Position numbers and translations under genes: made by a program. Below, piece after piece: positions 25,418-35,157 of a DNA stretch of 64,000 nucleotides; the stretch's first letter is position 1, and each line of letters opens with the position of its first letter. Under the pieces are notes generated by a model, which worked only from the letters and a program-made list of their open reading frames with translations, was not told the DNA's origin and ran no database searches. Source of the stretch: Prevotella melaninogenica. Its GTDB lineage: Bacteria; Bacteroidota; Bacteroidia; Bacteroidales; Bacteroidaceae. The stretch is from contig NZ_CP072359.1 of assembly GCF_018128065.1 (NCBI RefSeq), forward strand, positions 1,302,001-1,366,000, written 5' to 3'.

Positions 25418-27961
25418 TTATTCAGCTGATACAACATCAAACTTCAGTTTCTCAATATCTTTCTCTTTAGATACTTTGATAGTATCGCCAGACTTGATAT
25501 CGCCAGAGAGAATCAGTTCGCTCAGTCCGTCCTCAATATGATTCTGGATAGCACGCTTTAATGGGCGCGCACCAAACTGTACATCATAACCTTTTGTTGC
25601 TACAAACTCTTTGGCTTCGTCAGTTATCTCCATTTCGTAGCCCAACTCGTGAACACGCTTGAAGAGACCTTTGAGCTCAATATTGATAATCTTCTTTATT
25701 GCCTCAAGGTCTAACTGATCGAAGGTGATAATCTCATCCAAACGATTGAGGAACTCTGGAGCAAACTGCTTGCTCAGACTCTTTTGGATAATGGCACGTG
25801 CACGTTCCTTGTCGCCCTCACTCTGTGAAAGACCATTTAGGTTTGTGGCTTTAAAACCGACACCTTGTCCAAATTCTTTCAGTTGACGTGTACCCGCATT
25901 TGATGTCATAATAATAACTGTGTTGCGGAAGTCTATCAATCGTCCATTGCCATCAGTTAATCGACCTTCGTCAAGTACCTGCAGAAGCATATTAAAGACG
26001 TTGCCATGTGCCTTCTCAATCTCATCAAGTAAGACGATAGAGTAGGGGTGACGACGTACTTTCTCTGTCAGTTGTCCACCTTCATCATAGCCAACATATC
26101 CTGGAGGAGCACCAACAAGGCGAGAGGTGTTGAAACTCTCTGTATATTCGCTCATGTCAACACGAATCAGAGCATCAGCAGAACCAAACATCATCTCTGC
26201 TAATCGCTTAGCAAGATAGGTTTTGCCCACACCTGTAGGACCTAAGAACATAAATGCTCCGATTGGATGATTTGGGTCTTTTAAGCCTACGCGGTTGCGT
26301 TGGATAGCCTTTACCATTTTATCAATGGCAGCATCCTGTGCAACAACAACTTGCTTGAGTTCTCTATCCATATTCTTCAGACGAATACCTTCCGCCTCTT
26401 GCATACGCTGGACTGGTACGCCCGTCATCATTGAAACAATGTCAGCAATAGCTTCCTCATTGATTTCAACTTTGTCCTCGGTGTCACCTTTTTGCCATCT
26501 CTCCTGTTCGTCTTTCAGTGTCTGTTCCAACTCTGTTTGTTTATCACGGAAACTTGCAGCCAATTCAAAGTTCTGATTCTTTACAGCAGCCTGTTTCTTC
26601 TCATGTGCAACCTTTATTTCCTTCTGAATGTCAAGGATGGACTGAGGCACCTTTACGTGTTGCAGATGGATACGTGAACCAGCTTCATCGATAATATCTA
26701 TTGCTTTATCAGGGAAGTAACGGTCGGTAATATATCTGTCAGCATACTTCACACAGGCTTTCAAAGCATCCGCAGTATAACTTACATGATGATGTGCCTC
26801 GTAACGGTCTTTGATGTTCTCAAGAATTTGTAGCGTCTCCTCAACTGTCGTTGGCTCAACCTGTACCTTCTGGAAACGGCGCTCCAATGCTCCGTCTTTT
26901 TCAATAGACTTACGGTACTCATCGAGTGTTGTTGCACCGATACACTGTATTGTGCCTCTTGCCAAAGCTGGTTTAAGGATATTGGCTGCATCCATCGAGC
27001 CTGGTGAAGAGCCTGCTCCGATGAGTGTATGAATCTCATCAATAAAGACAATAATGTCAGGATTCTGTTCGATTTCTTTAATCAACGCACGGATGCGTTC
27101 CTCAAACTGACCACGGTATTTCGTGCCAGCCACCACAGCAGTCAAATCAAGAGTAATGACACGTTTTTCGAATAGAATAGGTGAGGTGAGATGCTTCACG
27201 ATGAGTTGTGCCAAACCCTCAACAATAGCACTCTTACCAACACCTGGTTCACCAATGAGAATAGGGTTATTCTTCTTTCTTCTACCAAGAATCTCACTGA
27301 CACGCATAATCTCTTTCTCTCTGCCTACAACTGGATCGAGTTTTCCCTCGGCAGCTGCTTGAGTAAGGTCGGTTCCGAAACTATCGAGCACTGGTGTCTT
27401 AGATTTTGTACGAGGAGCCTGTGTTGTCTTGGCATTATTACTGCTGTCAGACGATGAAGATGACATCATATCATCATACATTTCTTCTTCGTCAGCCATT
27501 CCTATACCATTCTTTGGTTGATTTGCGCGTTTCTGTAACATCGATATTGCGTTGTTATAATTGAATCCACTTTCTTCCATTACTTGCTTTGCACCATTGT
27601 TAGAAGAATCGTGCAGAATAGCAAGGAAAAGATGAAGAATATCTACTGTTTGGGTATGCTGTAAACGAGCTTCAAGCACAGCTAATTTCAATATATTATT
27701 TGCTTGTTCGTTTAAAAGCATATCAGGTACTGAAGTGTTGGTTTCAGTAGTTTCCTCCAGAATACTTCTTTCTATTTCTTTCTTTATGTTATCTATGTCA
27801 ATCTTCCATTGATTGAATAGTTCCCATACTGGTCCTGACTTCTCTCGAAGAATAGCAAGCATGATATGCTCAGGAGCAACCGATTTACTTGTCAGTCGTT
27901 CCGCTTCTTCTCTACTGAATGATAGAATTTCAGAAACCTTTGGGGAGAATTGATTCATCAT
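25418..27961 (-). CDS. clpC: ATP-dependent Clp protease ATP-binding subunit ClpC
   Basis: A Hsp100 unfoldase of 847 residues that feeds substrates into ClpP. Double Clp-N repeat (residues 1-150), an Asn/Ser-rich linker, AAA+ module 1 with Walker [14 protein letters not shown] and Walker [13 protein letters not shown], a UvrB-like middle domain ([17 protein letters not shown]), AAA+ module 2 with [12 protein letters not shown] and [10 protein letters not shown], and the Clp D2-small domain. The middle domain length marks it as ClpC rather than ClpB. No mcsA/mcsB or ctsR nearby. No clear promoter box is visible in the short upstream gap. ATG at 27961 or the adjacent Met at 27958 both fit. Confidence 0.95.
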   Translation of the reverse strand: MMNQFSPKVSEILSFSREEAERLTSKSVAPEHIMLAILREKSGPVWELFNQWKIDIDNIKKEIERSILEETTETNTSVPDMLLNEQANNILKLAVLEARLQHTQTVDILHLFLAILHDSSNNGAKQVMEESGFNYNNAISMLQKRANQPKNGIGMADEEEMYDDMMSSSSSDSSNNAKTTQAPRTKSKTPVLDSFGTDLTQAAAEGKLDPVVGREKEIMRVSEILGRRKKNNPILIGEPGVGKSAIVEGLAQLIVKHLTSPILFEKRVITLDLTAVVAGTKYRGQFEERIRALIKEIEQNPDIIVFIDEIHTLIGAGSSPGSMDAANILKPALARGTIQCIGATTLDEYRKSIEKDGALERRFQKVQVEPTTVEETLQILENIKDRYEAHHHVSYTADALKACVKYADRYITDRYFPDKAIDIIDEAGSRIHLQHVKVPQSILDIQKEIKVAHEKKQAAVKNQNFELAASFRDKQTELEQTLKDEQERWQKGDTEDKVEINEEAIADIVSMMTGVPVQRMQEAEGIRLKNMDRELKQVVVAQDAAIDKMVKAIQRNRVGLKDPNHPIGAFMFLGPTGVGKTYLAKRLAEMMFGSADALIRVDMSEYTESFNTSRLVGAPPGYVGYDEGGQLTEKVRRHPYSIVLLDEIEKAHGNVFNMLLQVLDEGRLTDGNGRLIDFRNTVIIMTSNAGTRQLKEFGQGVGFKATNLNGLSQSEGDKERARAIIQKSLSKQFAPEFLNRLDEIITFDQLDLEAIKKIINIELKGLFKRVHELGYEMEITDEAKEFVATKGYDVQFGARPLKRAIQNHIEDGLSELILSGDIKSGDTIKVSKEKDIEKLKFDVVSAE

Positions 27962-28051
27962 ATCCTAAACTTTCTTATCTTTACTTTTATCTATGGACAA
28001 TATGTCCTGTATTAGTAGGGTATTATATACAAAAGATGTGCCAAAAGGCGA

Positions 28052-28088
28052 AGAATCGGACATACACGTATATTGTAGGTCCGATTCT
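28052..28088 (-). terminator. Terminator of the glycogen synthase-DUF4270 operon
   Basis: AGAATCGGAC (28052-28061) pairs perfectly with GTCCGATTCT (28079-28088), 15 nt past the 43-residue gene on the minus strand; a weak T-stretch (CCTTTTGG) follows. Confidence 0.75.
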
Positions 28089-28103
28089 CCATCTTATATT
28101 TTG

Positions 28104-28235
28104 CTACAGTGCTTCATCGTCAGGCTTCTGAAGTCTTGTCTTTGGTTGTCGTTCCAAGTGCTTCTTCTTACGCAGCCAAGCCACTTTGCGCTGTTCATAC
28201 TCTTCACGATGACGTTCTAAGAAGTTATCTGCCAT
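28104..28235 (-). CDS. 43-residue conserved-looking small protein
   Basis: Begins MADNFLERHREEYEQRKVAW and ends PDDEAL. It is highly charged, helical in pattern, with a basic LRKKKHL core and no signal peptide. Its ATG overlaps the end of the DUF4270 gene by 11 nt, a typical coupled arrangement, and it ends just before a terminator. Small proteins of this form occur in Bacteroidales, but I know no function. Confidence 0.7.
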   Translation of the reverse strand: MADNFLERHREEYEQRKVAWLRKKKHLERQPKTRLQKPDDEAL

Positions 28236-29670
28236 TGAACTTACCGTATATAATTGAAATCTGAATATTCTTACCAGTAGATGTGTTGCCCAATAGCTTT
28301 GTGCTTGATAGACTCATATTATGGGAAACCTTAGTTATTATAGTTTTCTTATTATTGCCCGTGCCTTGTGTTACGGTCTGTAATTCTACTGGTACTATCA
28401 CAACCTTACCCCATGCAGGCATTGAAGTGTTGCGTGAGAAGAAGTTGATAATTCCCGAAATATTATTGAATACATAGCTATTCGTTGTTTTATTATAAGT
28501 AGCAATAAACGATGTCTTGTTATCTGGCAATCGGTTGTTTGCAAAGAATGATTGTAGGCTATCTGCTGGAACCATCACAACATTTTGTGGTATTCCAAAC
28601 TGATAATCGGATGTCGAACTATTATTCTCTCGGAAGAGTACAACCTTAGCTGAGTTGATAGAATCGCTTGTATGTCCTGACATTATGTCAGATACAGGCA
28701 ATGTTAACTTCGTAAACAAACCGGCAGGAGTCTTGAGATAGGTGTGACCTGACTCATTTGCTAACTGCTGTAATTTCGTATTGTCGTTAGAGAAGTTAGT
28801 TAGCTGAAGAACCTCTTCAGTACTAACAAAGTTGGTTGATATTGCGGATACCTTTCCTTTTTGCTTGTTCTTGAAGTAAATATTCAACTGTGCAACCTGT
28901 ATATGTGCCATTGAACCAGAACCGCCATCTATCTTGAAATAGAACCCTGGACAGATTTCATGTAAGAAGCGATAAGGATTACGGAATGCAGATGGGGTCT
29001 GCAGATACTTGCGAAGTAGATAGGTACCATAGTTGTTGTAGGTTACTCCATTTTTATCTTTGTACTGGTTATTTAAGCGTAAAATGATATTACGATTATA
29101 ACCTTTCTTTTTTCTGATACTATCCGCTTCTGTATAGTCTGTCAGTGTAAACGAACGTTTCTCGGCAATACCACCTTGTGCGACAGGTCGGATATAGCCT
29201 TGTGCTTCAGGATCGAAGTTAGAGTAGTATGTTATGCCTTCCTCAACAGGCTTTGAGAGTTCGTATGTTGTTAGCTTTATTTGGCTAAGTGAGTCGCCAT
29301 AATAAGAGCTATAATAAAGTCTTATATCACATGAGTCAGCAATAATCTCATTGTTTGCATCACGACTCATAATAGAGTCCTTTGCTGGCAATTCATATTT
29401 ACTAAGTACATGGAATTGTGACATAAGGTTACCCGTAACAGTTGTGTTTGTTTCTGGATCAACCATTCTACCCAAATATCCAGTTGCTGAACGTGCAAAA
29501 ACACTACCAGCAACCATTGTCTCAGAAGCTACGTTGAAGGTGTCTGCCTTTATAGAGAGTTTATCGCCATTATCAATAAGTGAACCTCCAAGGGTATCTG
29601 TGGTATCATCACATGATACCATTCCGATACAAGCTGCAAGCATTAAAGCTGCAATAAATTTCCTTCTCAT
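28225..29670 (-). CDS. DUF4270 family lipoprotein
   Basis: A secreted lipoprotein of 481 residues. The signal peptide ends ACIGMVSC with lipobox Cys20, followed by DDTTDTLGGSLI, the characteristic beginning of DUF4270. The rest is beta-rich with repeats of aromatic and Asn residues. DUF4270 proteins are common in Bacteroidota and repeatedly sit beside the single-domain glycogen synthase; their role is unknown, and the name suggests only an outer-membrane or surface location. Starts 33 bp after the GT5 stop, so co-transcribed. Confidence 0.9.
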   Translation of the reverse strand: MRRKFIAALMLAACIGMVSCDDTTDTLGGSLIDNGDKLSIKADTFNVASETMVAGSVFARSATGYLGRMVDPETNTTVTGNLMSQFHVLSKYELPAKDSIMSRDANNEIIADSCDIRLYYSSYYGDSLSQIKLTTYELSKPVEEGITYYSNFDPEAQGYIRPVAQGGIAEKRSFTLTDYTEADSIRKKKGYNRNIILRLNNQYKDKNGVTYNNYGTYLLRKYLQTPSAFRNPYRFLHEICPGFYFKIDGGSGSMAHIQVAQLNIYFKNKQKGKVSAISTNFVSTEEVLQLTNFSNDNTKLQQLANESGHTYLKTPAGLFTKLTLPVSDIMSGHTSDSINSAKVVLFRENNSSTSDYQFGIPQNVVMVPADSLQSFFANNRLPDNKTSFIATYNKTTNSYVFNNISGIINFFSRNTSMPAWGKVVIVPVELQTVTQGTGNNKKTIITKVSHNMSLSSTKLLGNTSTGKNIQISIIYGKFNGR

Positions 29671-29703
29671 TTAGAATTTCTTAATTGTATAAATCTAAGT
29701 ATC

Positions 29704-30513
29704 TTAGAACAATTTGTTATAAAACTCTGAATACTTCTCTTTTAGTTCAGTATCATCGATTGTATGTTCCAAAAGTTGCTTGTCATTTGTCTTAGCATAG
29801 TTGATAAGATCTGCATTAACTTTATCGCTGGTACCAATGACACCATCTGAATAGTCAATAGCTAATTTACCTAATTCCATGAAGTTGAAGTCATCACCAT
29901 AGTTCTTCAAGTGTTTTGCTTTCGCATCACGGAACTCAAGACAATGCTTAAAGTTGGTTCCTAAGCTATCTTGTGGCTGGTCTGCAAAGATTGAGGTTAC
30001 AACTTTTGAATTGGCAAATTGTGGTTCATCTTTATAGGCAGTCTTCACGTAGAATGGAATAACTGAAGACATCCAACCCTGACAATGAATCACATCAGGA
30101 GTCCATCTTAGCTTCTTTACTGTTTCCAACACACCTCTTGCGAAGAAGATAGCGCGCTCGCCATTGTCGGTATAGTCGTTACCCAATTCGTCCTTTGTCA
30201 TTGCAGGACGCTTTTGGAAATAATCTTCATTATCAATGAAATAAACCTGTATACGTGTCTGCGGAATACTTGCCACCTTGATAATCAATGGATGGTCTGT
30301 ATCGTCTATAATCAAGTTCATACCTGAAAGGCGAATGACTTCGTGTAACTGCCCTCTGCGTTCATTGATATTTCCCCATCTTGGCATGAAAGTACGGATT
30401 TCATATCCAGCTTCCTGCATGATGTGTGGCATTTCTGAGCCATATAATGACATCTCTGTCTTTGGCACGTAAGGCAAGATTTCTTGATTAACAAATAATA
30501 CTTTTTTTCCCAT
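29704..30513 (-). CDS. Glycogen/starch synthase, GT5 catalytic-N domain only
   Basis: A 269-residue protein equal to the N-terminal Rossmann domain (PF08323 type) of glycogen synthase: KVLFVNQEILPYVP at the start, PHIMQEAGYEIRTFMPRWG, and DVIHCQGWMSS. It has no C-terminal GT1 domain, so the ADP-glucose-binding half is absent. The usual KxGGL loop is changed to KTEMSLYGSE. The same short form occurs across Bacteroidales next to panC, so it is a stable gene, not a fresh truncation. Whether it is an enzyme, or a partner for a separate domain, is unknown. First gene of the operon with DUF4270. Confidence 0.85.
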   Translation of the reverse strand: MGKKVLFVNQEILPYVPKTEMSLYGSEMPHIMQEAGYEIRTFMPRWGNINERRGQLHEVIRLSGMNLIIDDTDHPLIIKVASIPQTRIQVYFIDNEDYFQKRPAMTKDELGNDYTDNGERAIFFARGVLETVKKLRWTPDVIHCQGWMSSVIPFYVKTAYKDEPQFANSKVVTSIFADQPQDSLGTNFKHCLEFRDAKAKHLKNYGDDFNFMELGKLAIDYSDGVIGTSDKVNADLINYAKTNDKQLLEHTIDDTELKEKYSEFYNKLF

Positions 30514-30596
30514 TCTTTATGTTAGAATTTTTATTTCTGCAACTATTGCAAGCAAACGCAAAGAACGATAATTTTCAATGCGCAACTTACTTTCTG

Positions 30597-30604
30597 CAAA
30601 GGTA
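30597..30604 (-). promoter_or_regulatory. Glycogen synthase operon promoter, -7 box
   Basis: Minus-strand TACCTTTG, 83 bp before the GT5 start. The same 227-bp divergent region must also serve panC, for which only a weaker TTACTTTG (30710-30717) is seen. Confidence 0.6.
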
Positions 30605-30740
30605 CTAAAAAAAAACGAGACAACTCTTGCTTTCGATTGAAAACAAATAAAAAGTGTGGCATATTGAGATTATTTAATTAAAATCTCGTCTATTTAATTA
30701 TTTTGTTGTTACTTTGCAGTGATAAAAAATTTAGTGACTA

Positions 30741-31592
30741 ATGAAAGTTATTCAAAAGATTGTTGAACTTCAGAACGAACTGTTCTCTTGTCGTAAAGAA
30801 AACAAAACAATTGGATTAGTGCCTACGATGGGTGCTTTACATAATGGTCATGCATCACTTGTGAAACAAAGCGTTGAGGAGAATGATGTAACGGTCGTTT
30901 CTGTATTTCTTAATCCTACCCAGTTTAATGATAAGGGTGACTTAGAGCGTTATCCTCGTACATTAGAAGCTGATTGTCAACTTCTTGAAACATGTGGAGC
31001 TGACTACGTCTTTACTCCTTCAGTTGAGGAAATCTACCCCAAACCTGATAATCGTCAATTCGAATTTCCACCACAATCAACGGTGATGGAGGGTGCCAAA
31101 CGTCCTGGTCATTTCAATGGTGTTTGTCAAGTTGTCAGCAGATTATTCTATATTGTTCATCCTGACAGAGCCTATTTTGGCGAGAAGGATTGGCAGCAGA
31201 TTGCCGTTATCAAACGCCTTGTAGATTTTATTGGCATGAATGACAAACTTACGATTGTGGAATGCCCAATCGTTCGTGAAGATGATGGATTAGCAATGAG
31301 CTCCCGCAATATGTTGTTAACGTCTGATGAGCGGGCTATAGCACCGAAGATTTACGAGGCGTTAAGTAAGAGTGTTGAATTCTCTAAGACGCACAGCGTT
31401 GCTGAAACACATGATAAAGTTGTTACAGATATTAATGCTATTGATGGACTTGAGGTTGAATATTTTGATATTGTAGATGGCAACACGCTCCTCGAAGTGA
31501 ATACATGGAAAGCGTATGTTGTAGGTTGTATTACGGTTTATTGTGGTCATACACCCATTCGTCTTATTGACCACATAAAGTATAGAGGATAA
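30741..31592 (+). CDS. panC: Pantothenate synthetase
   Basis: Joins pantoate and beta-alanine using ATP to give pantothenate. The 283-residue protein has the HIGH-like motif [10 protein letters not shown] near residue 30, [36 protein letters not shown], and the KMSKS-like MSSRN. Length is standard. panD starts 9 nt after its stop, so the two form an operon delivering beta-alanine and using it. Confidence 0.97.
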   Translation: MKVIQKIVELQNELFSCRKENKTIGLVPTMGALHNGHASLVKQSVEENDVTVVSVFLNPTQFNDKGDLERYPRTLEADCQLLETCGADYVFTPSVEEIYPKPDNRQFEFPPQSTVMEGAKRPGHFNGVCQVVSRLFYIVHPDRAYFGEKDWQQIAVIKRLVDFIGMNDKLTIVECPIVREDDGLAMSSRNMLLTSDERAIAPKIYEALSKSVEFSKTHSVAETHDKVVTDINAIDGLEVEYFDIVDGNTLLEVNTWKAYVVGCITVYCGHTPIRLIDHIKYRG

Positions 31593-31601
31593 TAAGAAAA
31601 G

Positions 31602-31946
31602 ATGCTGATAGAAGTATTAAAAAGTAAGTTGCACTGTGCTACTGTCACAGAGGCAAACCTTCATTATATGGGTAGTATTACCATTGATGAAGACTTATTG
31701 GAAGCTGCTAATATGATAGCAGGTGAGAAGGTTCAAATTGTCAATAATAACAACGGTGAACGCTTTGAGACGTATATTATTAAAGGAGAGCGTGGCTCTG
31801 GTTGTATTTGTCTGAATGGTGCTGCCGCACGTAAGGTTGTTGTTGGCGATGAGGTGATTATCATCTCTTATGCACTCATGGATTTTGAAGAGGCAAAGAC
31901 CTTCAAACCTTCTGTTGTATTTCCGAAGGAAGGCAACAGATTGTAA
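31602..31946 (+). CDS. panD: Aspartate 1-decarboxylase proenzyme
   Basis: Converts aspartate to beta-alanine for pantothenate. The 114-residue proenzyme cleaves itself between Gly24 and Ser25 (YMGSITID) to form the pyruvoyl cofactor. The catalytic Tyr and the [20 protein letters not shown] region are present. It follows panC by 9 nt. Confidence 0.96.
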   Translation: MLIEVLKSKLHCATVTEANLHYMGSITIDEDLLEAANMIAGEKVQIVNNNNGERFETYIIKGERGSGCICLNGAAARKVVVGDEVIIISYALMDFEEAKTFKPSVVFPKEGNRL

Positions 31947-31986
31947 ATTGAGAACCGAGTTTACATAAGGTTTACCCTAATGGTTT

Positions 31987-32014
31987 GGTAGGAATTGGAT
32001 ATAGAATCCCTACC
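31987..32014 (+). terminator. Hairpin after panD
   Basis: GGTAGG (31987-31992) pairs with CCTACC (32009-32014); inner ATT/AAT pairing extends it. Only a weak T-stretch follows. Confidence 0.45.
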
Positions 32015-32170
32015 TTCATATCACACAATTACATTTCGTTATTCAAAATAATTCAAAGCTACTACTTACTTATTAAATTGAGACTTATAAGAGAGAGTAG
32101 ATGATTTTATAGTTTTGAACAGGGGGTGTGATTGTGTGTTTTTTATATCTACAAATTACGTTACTTTATC

Positions 32171-32202
32171 AAAAAAGCAAGGGTATGCCTAATGACATAC
32201 CC
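32171..32202 (-). terminator. Terminator of the mmdA-biotin carrier operon
   Basis: On the minus strand GGGTATG/CATACCC (32196-32202 with 32181-32187) is followed by TTGCTTTTTTG. Confidence 0.85.
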
Positions 32203-32255
32203 TCTCAAGAAAATGATAATAGCACCAGTGACTATCAGTCAGCTGATACCTGAAT

Positions 32256-32684
32256 TTATTCGATAACAACTAATGGGTCGTCTTCAAGCACAGCTTGACC
32301 AACCTTCACAGCGATAGCAGTCACCTTGCCATCCTTCTCAGCTTCAATGTTGTTCTGCATCTTCATAGCTTCAAGGACAACAACCGTATCGCCTGCCTTT
32401 ACCTCCTGACCAACAGCAACCTCAATAGATGTGATGGTTCCTGGAAGTGGAGCCTTAACAGCAGCAGCGCTATTGATAGCAACAGCAGGAGCTGACTCCT
32501 CACTTGCTTCAGCAGCAGCTGGCTTGCCAAGCTCAACCTTCTTCTTCTCTGGTTCAGCAGGCTGTTCCATCTGTACTGCATACTGCTCACCGTTGACAGT
32601 TACTTCTGTAACATTCTCGGCATTAATCTCCCCAATCTCGACTTTATATTCCTTGCCGTCGATAGTATATTTGAATTCTTTCAT
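32256..32684 (-). CDS. Biotin carboxyl carrier protein of an acyl-CoA carboxylase/decarboxylase
   Basis: A 142-residue protein with an N-terminal beta region, an Ala/Pro/Glu linker (about residues 40-70) and a C-terminal biotinyl domain with LEAMKMQNN, in which the Lys carries biotin. It shuttles CO2 between subunits. It is the third gene of a minus-strand operon after mmdA and a 49-residue subunit, so it is probably the carrier of methylmalonyl-CoA decarboxylase. Confidence 0.93.
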   Translation of the reverse strand: MKEFKYTIDGKEYKVEIGEINAENVTEVTVNGEQYAVQMEQPAEPEKKKVELGKPAAAEASEESAPAVAINSAAAVKAPLPGTITSIEVAVGQEVKAGDTVVVLEAMKMQNNIEAEKDGKVTAIAVKVGQAVLEDDPLVVIE

Positions 32685-32693
32685 TGTTGTCTA

Positions 32694-32843
32694 TTATGGT
32701 TTCTTTGTCATTACCTCGAACTTAGCATCCCACATTGTCTGCTTTGGCAGAATAGTGATGATGCCTGGCTCGTTATCGTGAACATTGTTTCCGGCAAACT
32801 CATAGAGTGCCATTGCAATTGCTGCATATACGTTTTTATCCAT
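32694..32843 (-). CDS. 49-residue subunit of the MmdA complex (OadG/MmdE-like)
   Basis: Begins MDKNVYAAIAMALYEF and ends KFEVMTKKP. The start at 32843 is chosen over the one at 32876 because AAGGAGG lies 9-10 nt before it, a rare clear Shine-Dalgarno site here, and because the longer form would overlap mmdA. The AAIAMAL segment and the terminal W-x-A-K-F pattern recall the C-terminal part of OadG/MmdE, which anchors or stabilises the complex, but there is no membrane helix. The assignment is by position and weak similarity. Confidence 0.65.
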   Translation of the reverse strand: MDKNVYAAIAMALYEFAGNNVHDNEPGIITILPKQTMWDAKFEVMTKKP

Positions 32844-32860
32844 AGTCGTGCGCCTCCTTA

Positions 32861-34426
32861 TTACATTGGCATACATCCATGCTTCTTAGCTGGTAAGTCT
32901 TGCTTCTTATGTGCCAACTGAGCTAAGCCGCGACAAATGCGGAAACGGGTATTGCGTGGCTCAATAACATCATCAATATAACCGAACTGTGCTGCCTGAT
33001 ATGGATTAGCAAACTTCTCTGAGTACTCCTCTTCCTTTTCAGCGAGGAACTGCTTAACGTCGCCACCCTGTTCCTTAACTTCTTTAGCTTCTCTACCACA
33101 GAGAACGGCAACAGCACCTGATGCACCCATAACGGCAATCTCTGCACTTGGCCATGCGAAGTTGAGGTCAGAACGGAGCTGCTTACAACCCATAACGATA
33201 TGTGAACCACCATAGCTCTTACGCAGTGTGATAGTAATCTTTGGTACTGTAGCCTCACCATAAGCATAGAGCAACTGTGCACCATGAAGGATAACAGCGT
33301 TGTACTCCTGACCTGTACCTGGGAGGAAGCCCGGCACGTCAACAAGTGAAACAATAGGAATATTGAAAGCATCGCAAAAACGAACGAAGCGCGCACCCTT
33401 ACGGCTTGCGTTTACGTCCAATACACCAGCGTAAGCTGATGGCTGGTTAGCTACGATACCAACACTCTGACCATTGAAACGAGCGAAACCAGTGATGATG
33501 TTCTTAGCAAACTTTGGCTGAACCTCGAAGAACTCTCCGTTGTCAGTTACAGCCTGAATTACCTTGTACATATCGTATGCTTGGTTTGGATCGTCTGGGA
33601 TAATCTCGTTCAAGAGGTCTTCCTTACGGTCAATAGGGTCGGTGCACTCAGTGCGTGGTGCTTCCTCACGGTTGTTTGAAGGAATGTAAGAGAGGAGCTT
33701 CTTGATAAGATCCATTGCCTCTTCCTCTGTCTTAGCTGTAAAGCTTGTTACACCACTCTTTGAAGCATGAACGCTTGCGCCACCGAGGTGCTCAGCATCA
33801 ATATCTTCACCAGTTACGGTCTTCACCACCTTAGGACCAGTCAAGAACATGTAACTTGTTTGCTCTTTCATGATGATGAAGTCTGTCAGTGCAGGAGAGT
33901 AAACTGCACCACCAGCACATGGACCAAGGATGCTTGAAATCTGTGGGATAACGCCAGAAGCGAGGATGTTACGCTCGAAGATTTCGCCGTAACCTGCCAA
34001 AGCAGAGATACCCTCCTGAATACGTGCTCCACCAGAGTCGTTCATACAGATGACTGGTGCACCGTTGGTCATAGCCATATCCATTACCTTGCAGATTTTC
34101 TGAGCCATTGTTTCAGAAAGCGAACCTCCGTTTACGGTGAAGTCCTGCGCATAGAGGTATACGAGGCGACCGTCGATAGTTGCAGAACCAGCAACAACGC
34201 CATCACCGAGATACTGCTTCTTCTCCATACCGAAGTTATGACAACGATGGAGTTTGAACATATCGTATTCCTCAAAGCTGCCCTTGTCAACCAGCATTTC
34301 AATACGCTCACGTGCAGTGTACTTTCCGCGCTCATGCTGCTTGTCGATGGCCTTTTGACCACCACCTAAGCGTGCCAACTCGCGCTTCTCCACGAGTGCC
34401 TTGATCTTTTCTGTTTGCTTACTCAT
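32861..34426 (-). CDS. mmdA: Methylmalonyl-CoA decarboxylase alpha / acyl-CoA carboxylase beta subunit
   Basis: A 521-residue carboxyltransferase of the crotonase-like fold. N-terminal half with DFTVNGGSLSETMAQKICK and NDSGGARIQEG (acyl-CoA oxyanion hole), C-terminal half with VDVPGFLPGTGQE and SYGGSHIVMG. It moves carboxyl between acyl-CoA and biotin. No biotin carboxylase gene is adjacent, and the operon contains a small subunit and a biotin carrier, so the decarboxylase role (methylmalonyl-CoA to propionyl-CoA in propionate formation) is more likely than a carboxylase. The sodium-pump beta subunit is not here. A TAATTTTG promoter box is 116 bp upstream. Confidence 0.88.
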   Translation of the reverse strand: MSKQTEKIKALVEKRELARLGGGQKAIDKQHERGKYTARERIEMLVDKGSFEEYDMFKLHRCHNFGMEKKQYLGDGVVAGSATIDGRLVYLYAQDFTVNGGSLSETMAQKICKVMDMAMTNGAPVICMNDSGGARIQEGISALAGYGEIFERNILASGVIPQISSILGPCAGGAVYSPALTDFIIMKEQTSYMFLTGPKVVKTVTGEDIDAEHLGGASVHASKSGVTSFTAKTEEEAMDLIKKLLSYIPSNNREEAPRTECTDPIDRKEDLLNEIIPDDPNQAYDMYKVIQAVTDNGEFFEVQPKFAKNIITGFARFNGQSVGIVANQPSAYAGVLDVNASRKGARFVRFCDAFNIPIVSLVDVPGFLPGTGQEYNAVILHGAQLLYAYGEATVPKITITLRKSYGGSHIVMGCKQLRSDLNFAWPSAEIAVMGASGAVAVLCGREAKEVKEQGGDVKQFLAEKEEEYSEKFANPYQAAQFGYIDDVIEPRNTRFRICRGLAQLAHKKQDLPAKKHGCMPM

Positions 34427-34541
34427 AATTTGAATTTATTTTCTTATTTATAGCTTCTTATATTTTACTTTAATTTTCATTTGTAGCTTTCTGCTCATTT
34501 TTCTCTAATGGGCTAAAAAGTCCTTATAACAGAATTAAATG

Positions 34542-34549
34542 CAAAATTA
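34542..34549 (-). promoter_or_regulatory. mmdA operon promoter, -7 box
   Basis: Minus-strand TAATTTTG, 115 bp before the mmdA start. Confidence 0.5.
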
Positions 34550-34776
34550 CTAAAAAAGGTGGAGATAGTTATCTTCACCTCTTTAAATATTGTTAAGGTT
34601 TTATGTTTAATGACTTCAATTTGTCTTTAATTACATAGCTATGTGCGAAAAAGCTGGAGCTTTGTAGGCATGCACCATCTGTCACATGCTATTATGATGC
34701 TGATATTTTTCTATTGAATTATAGATAAATTGAAGGGAAGTTATTATCTGTTTCTTTATCTCTTTTACTTTGGTTC

Positions 34777-34950
34777 TGTAATAAAAATTCAAATGTTGAA
34801 AAATTAAAGAGGCTCTTTTGGCTCCTAAAAGACGTCCAATTGACTTGTTAAAGATGCCCTTTAAGGACCTTACTAACGCCCTTTTGAAGTCTAATTAAGC
34901 ACCTTTTGCTATGCTGTTTTGTAGCTGTTTGAAAACGAGACAGTTATAAA
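34777..34950 (-). repeat. 22-nt phased intergenic element, family A, copy 4 (reverse)
   Basis: On the minus strand the head (34950-34908) reads TTTATAACTGT with partner ACAGCTACAAA; units begin at 34907, 34885, 34863, 34841 and 34819; tail 34792-34777. Total 174 nt. It lies between addB and mmdA, which run the same way, and its strand follows addB. The rest of this 731-bp gap shows nothing else recognisable. Confidence 0.85.
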
Positions 34951-35157
34951 TGTACTTAAAATGCTTGCTTTTTGATTAATTTAAGTGCTTTTTCTTCTTC
35001 TTTTTGTTGTGATATTTTACCATACTATGTTTGCTTTTAGTAGATTTTTTCTTTGTTTTTTTTTAATTTGATAAATGTACTCTTAAGATAAGGTGAGATA
35101 CTCTTTTCGATTCACTTTACTCTTTGTAAGTCGAAAAAAGAGTGTCATAACTATAAC

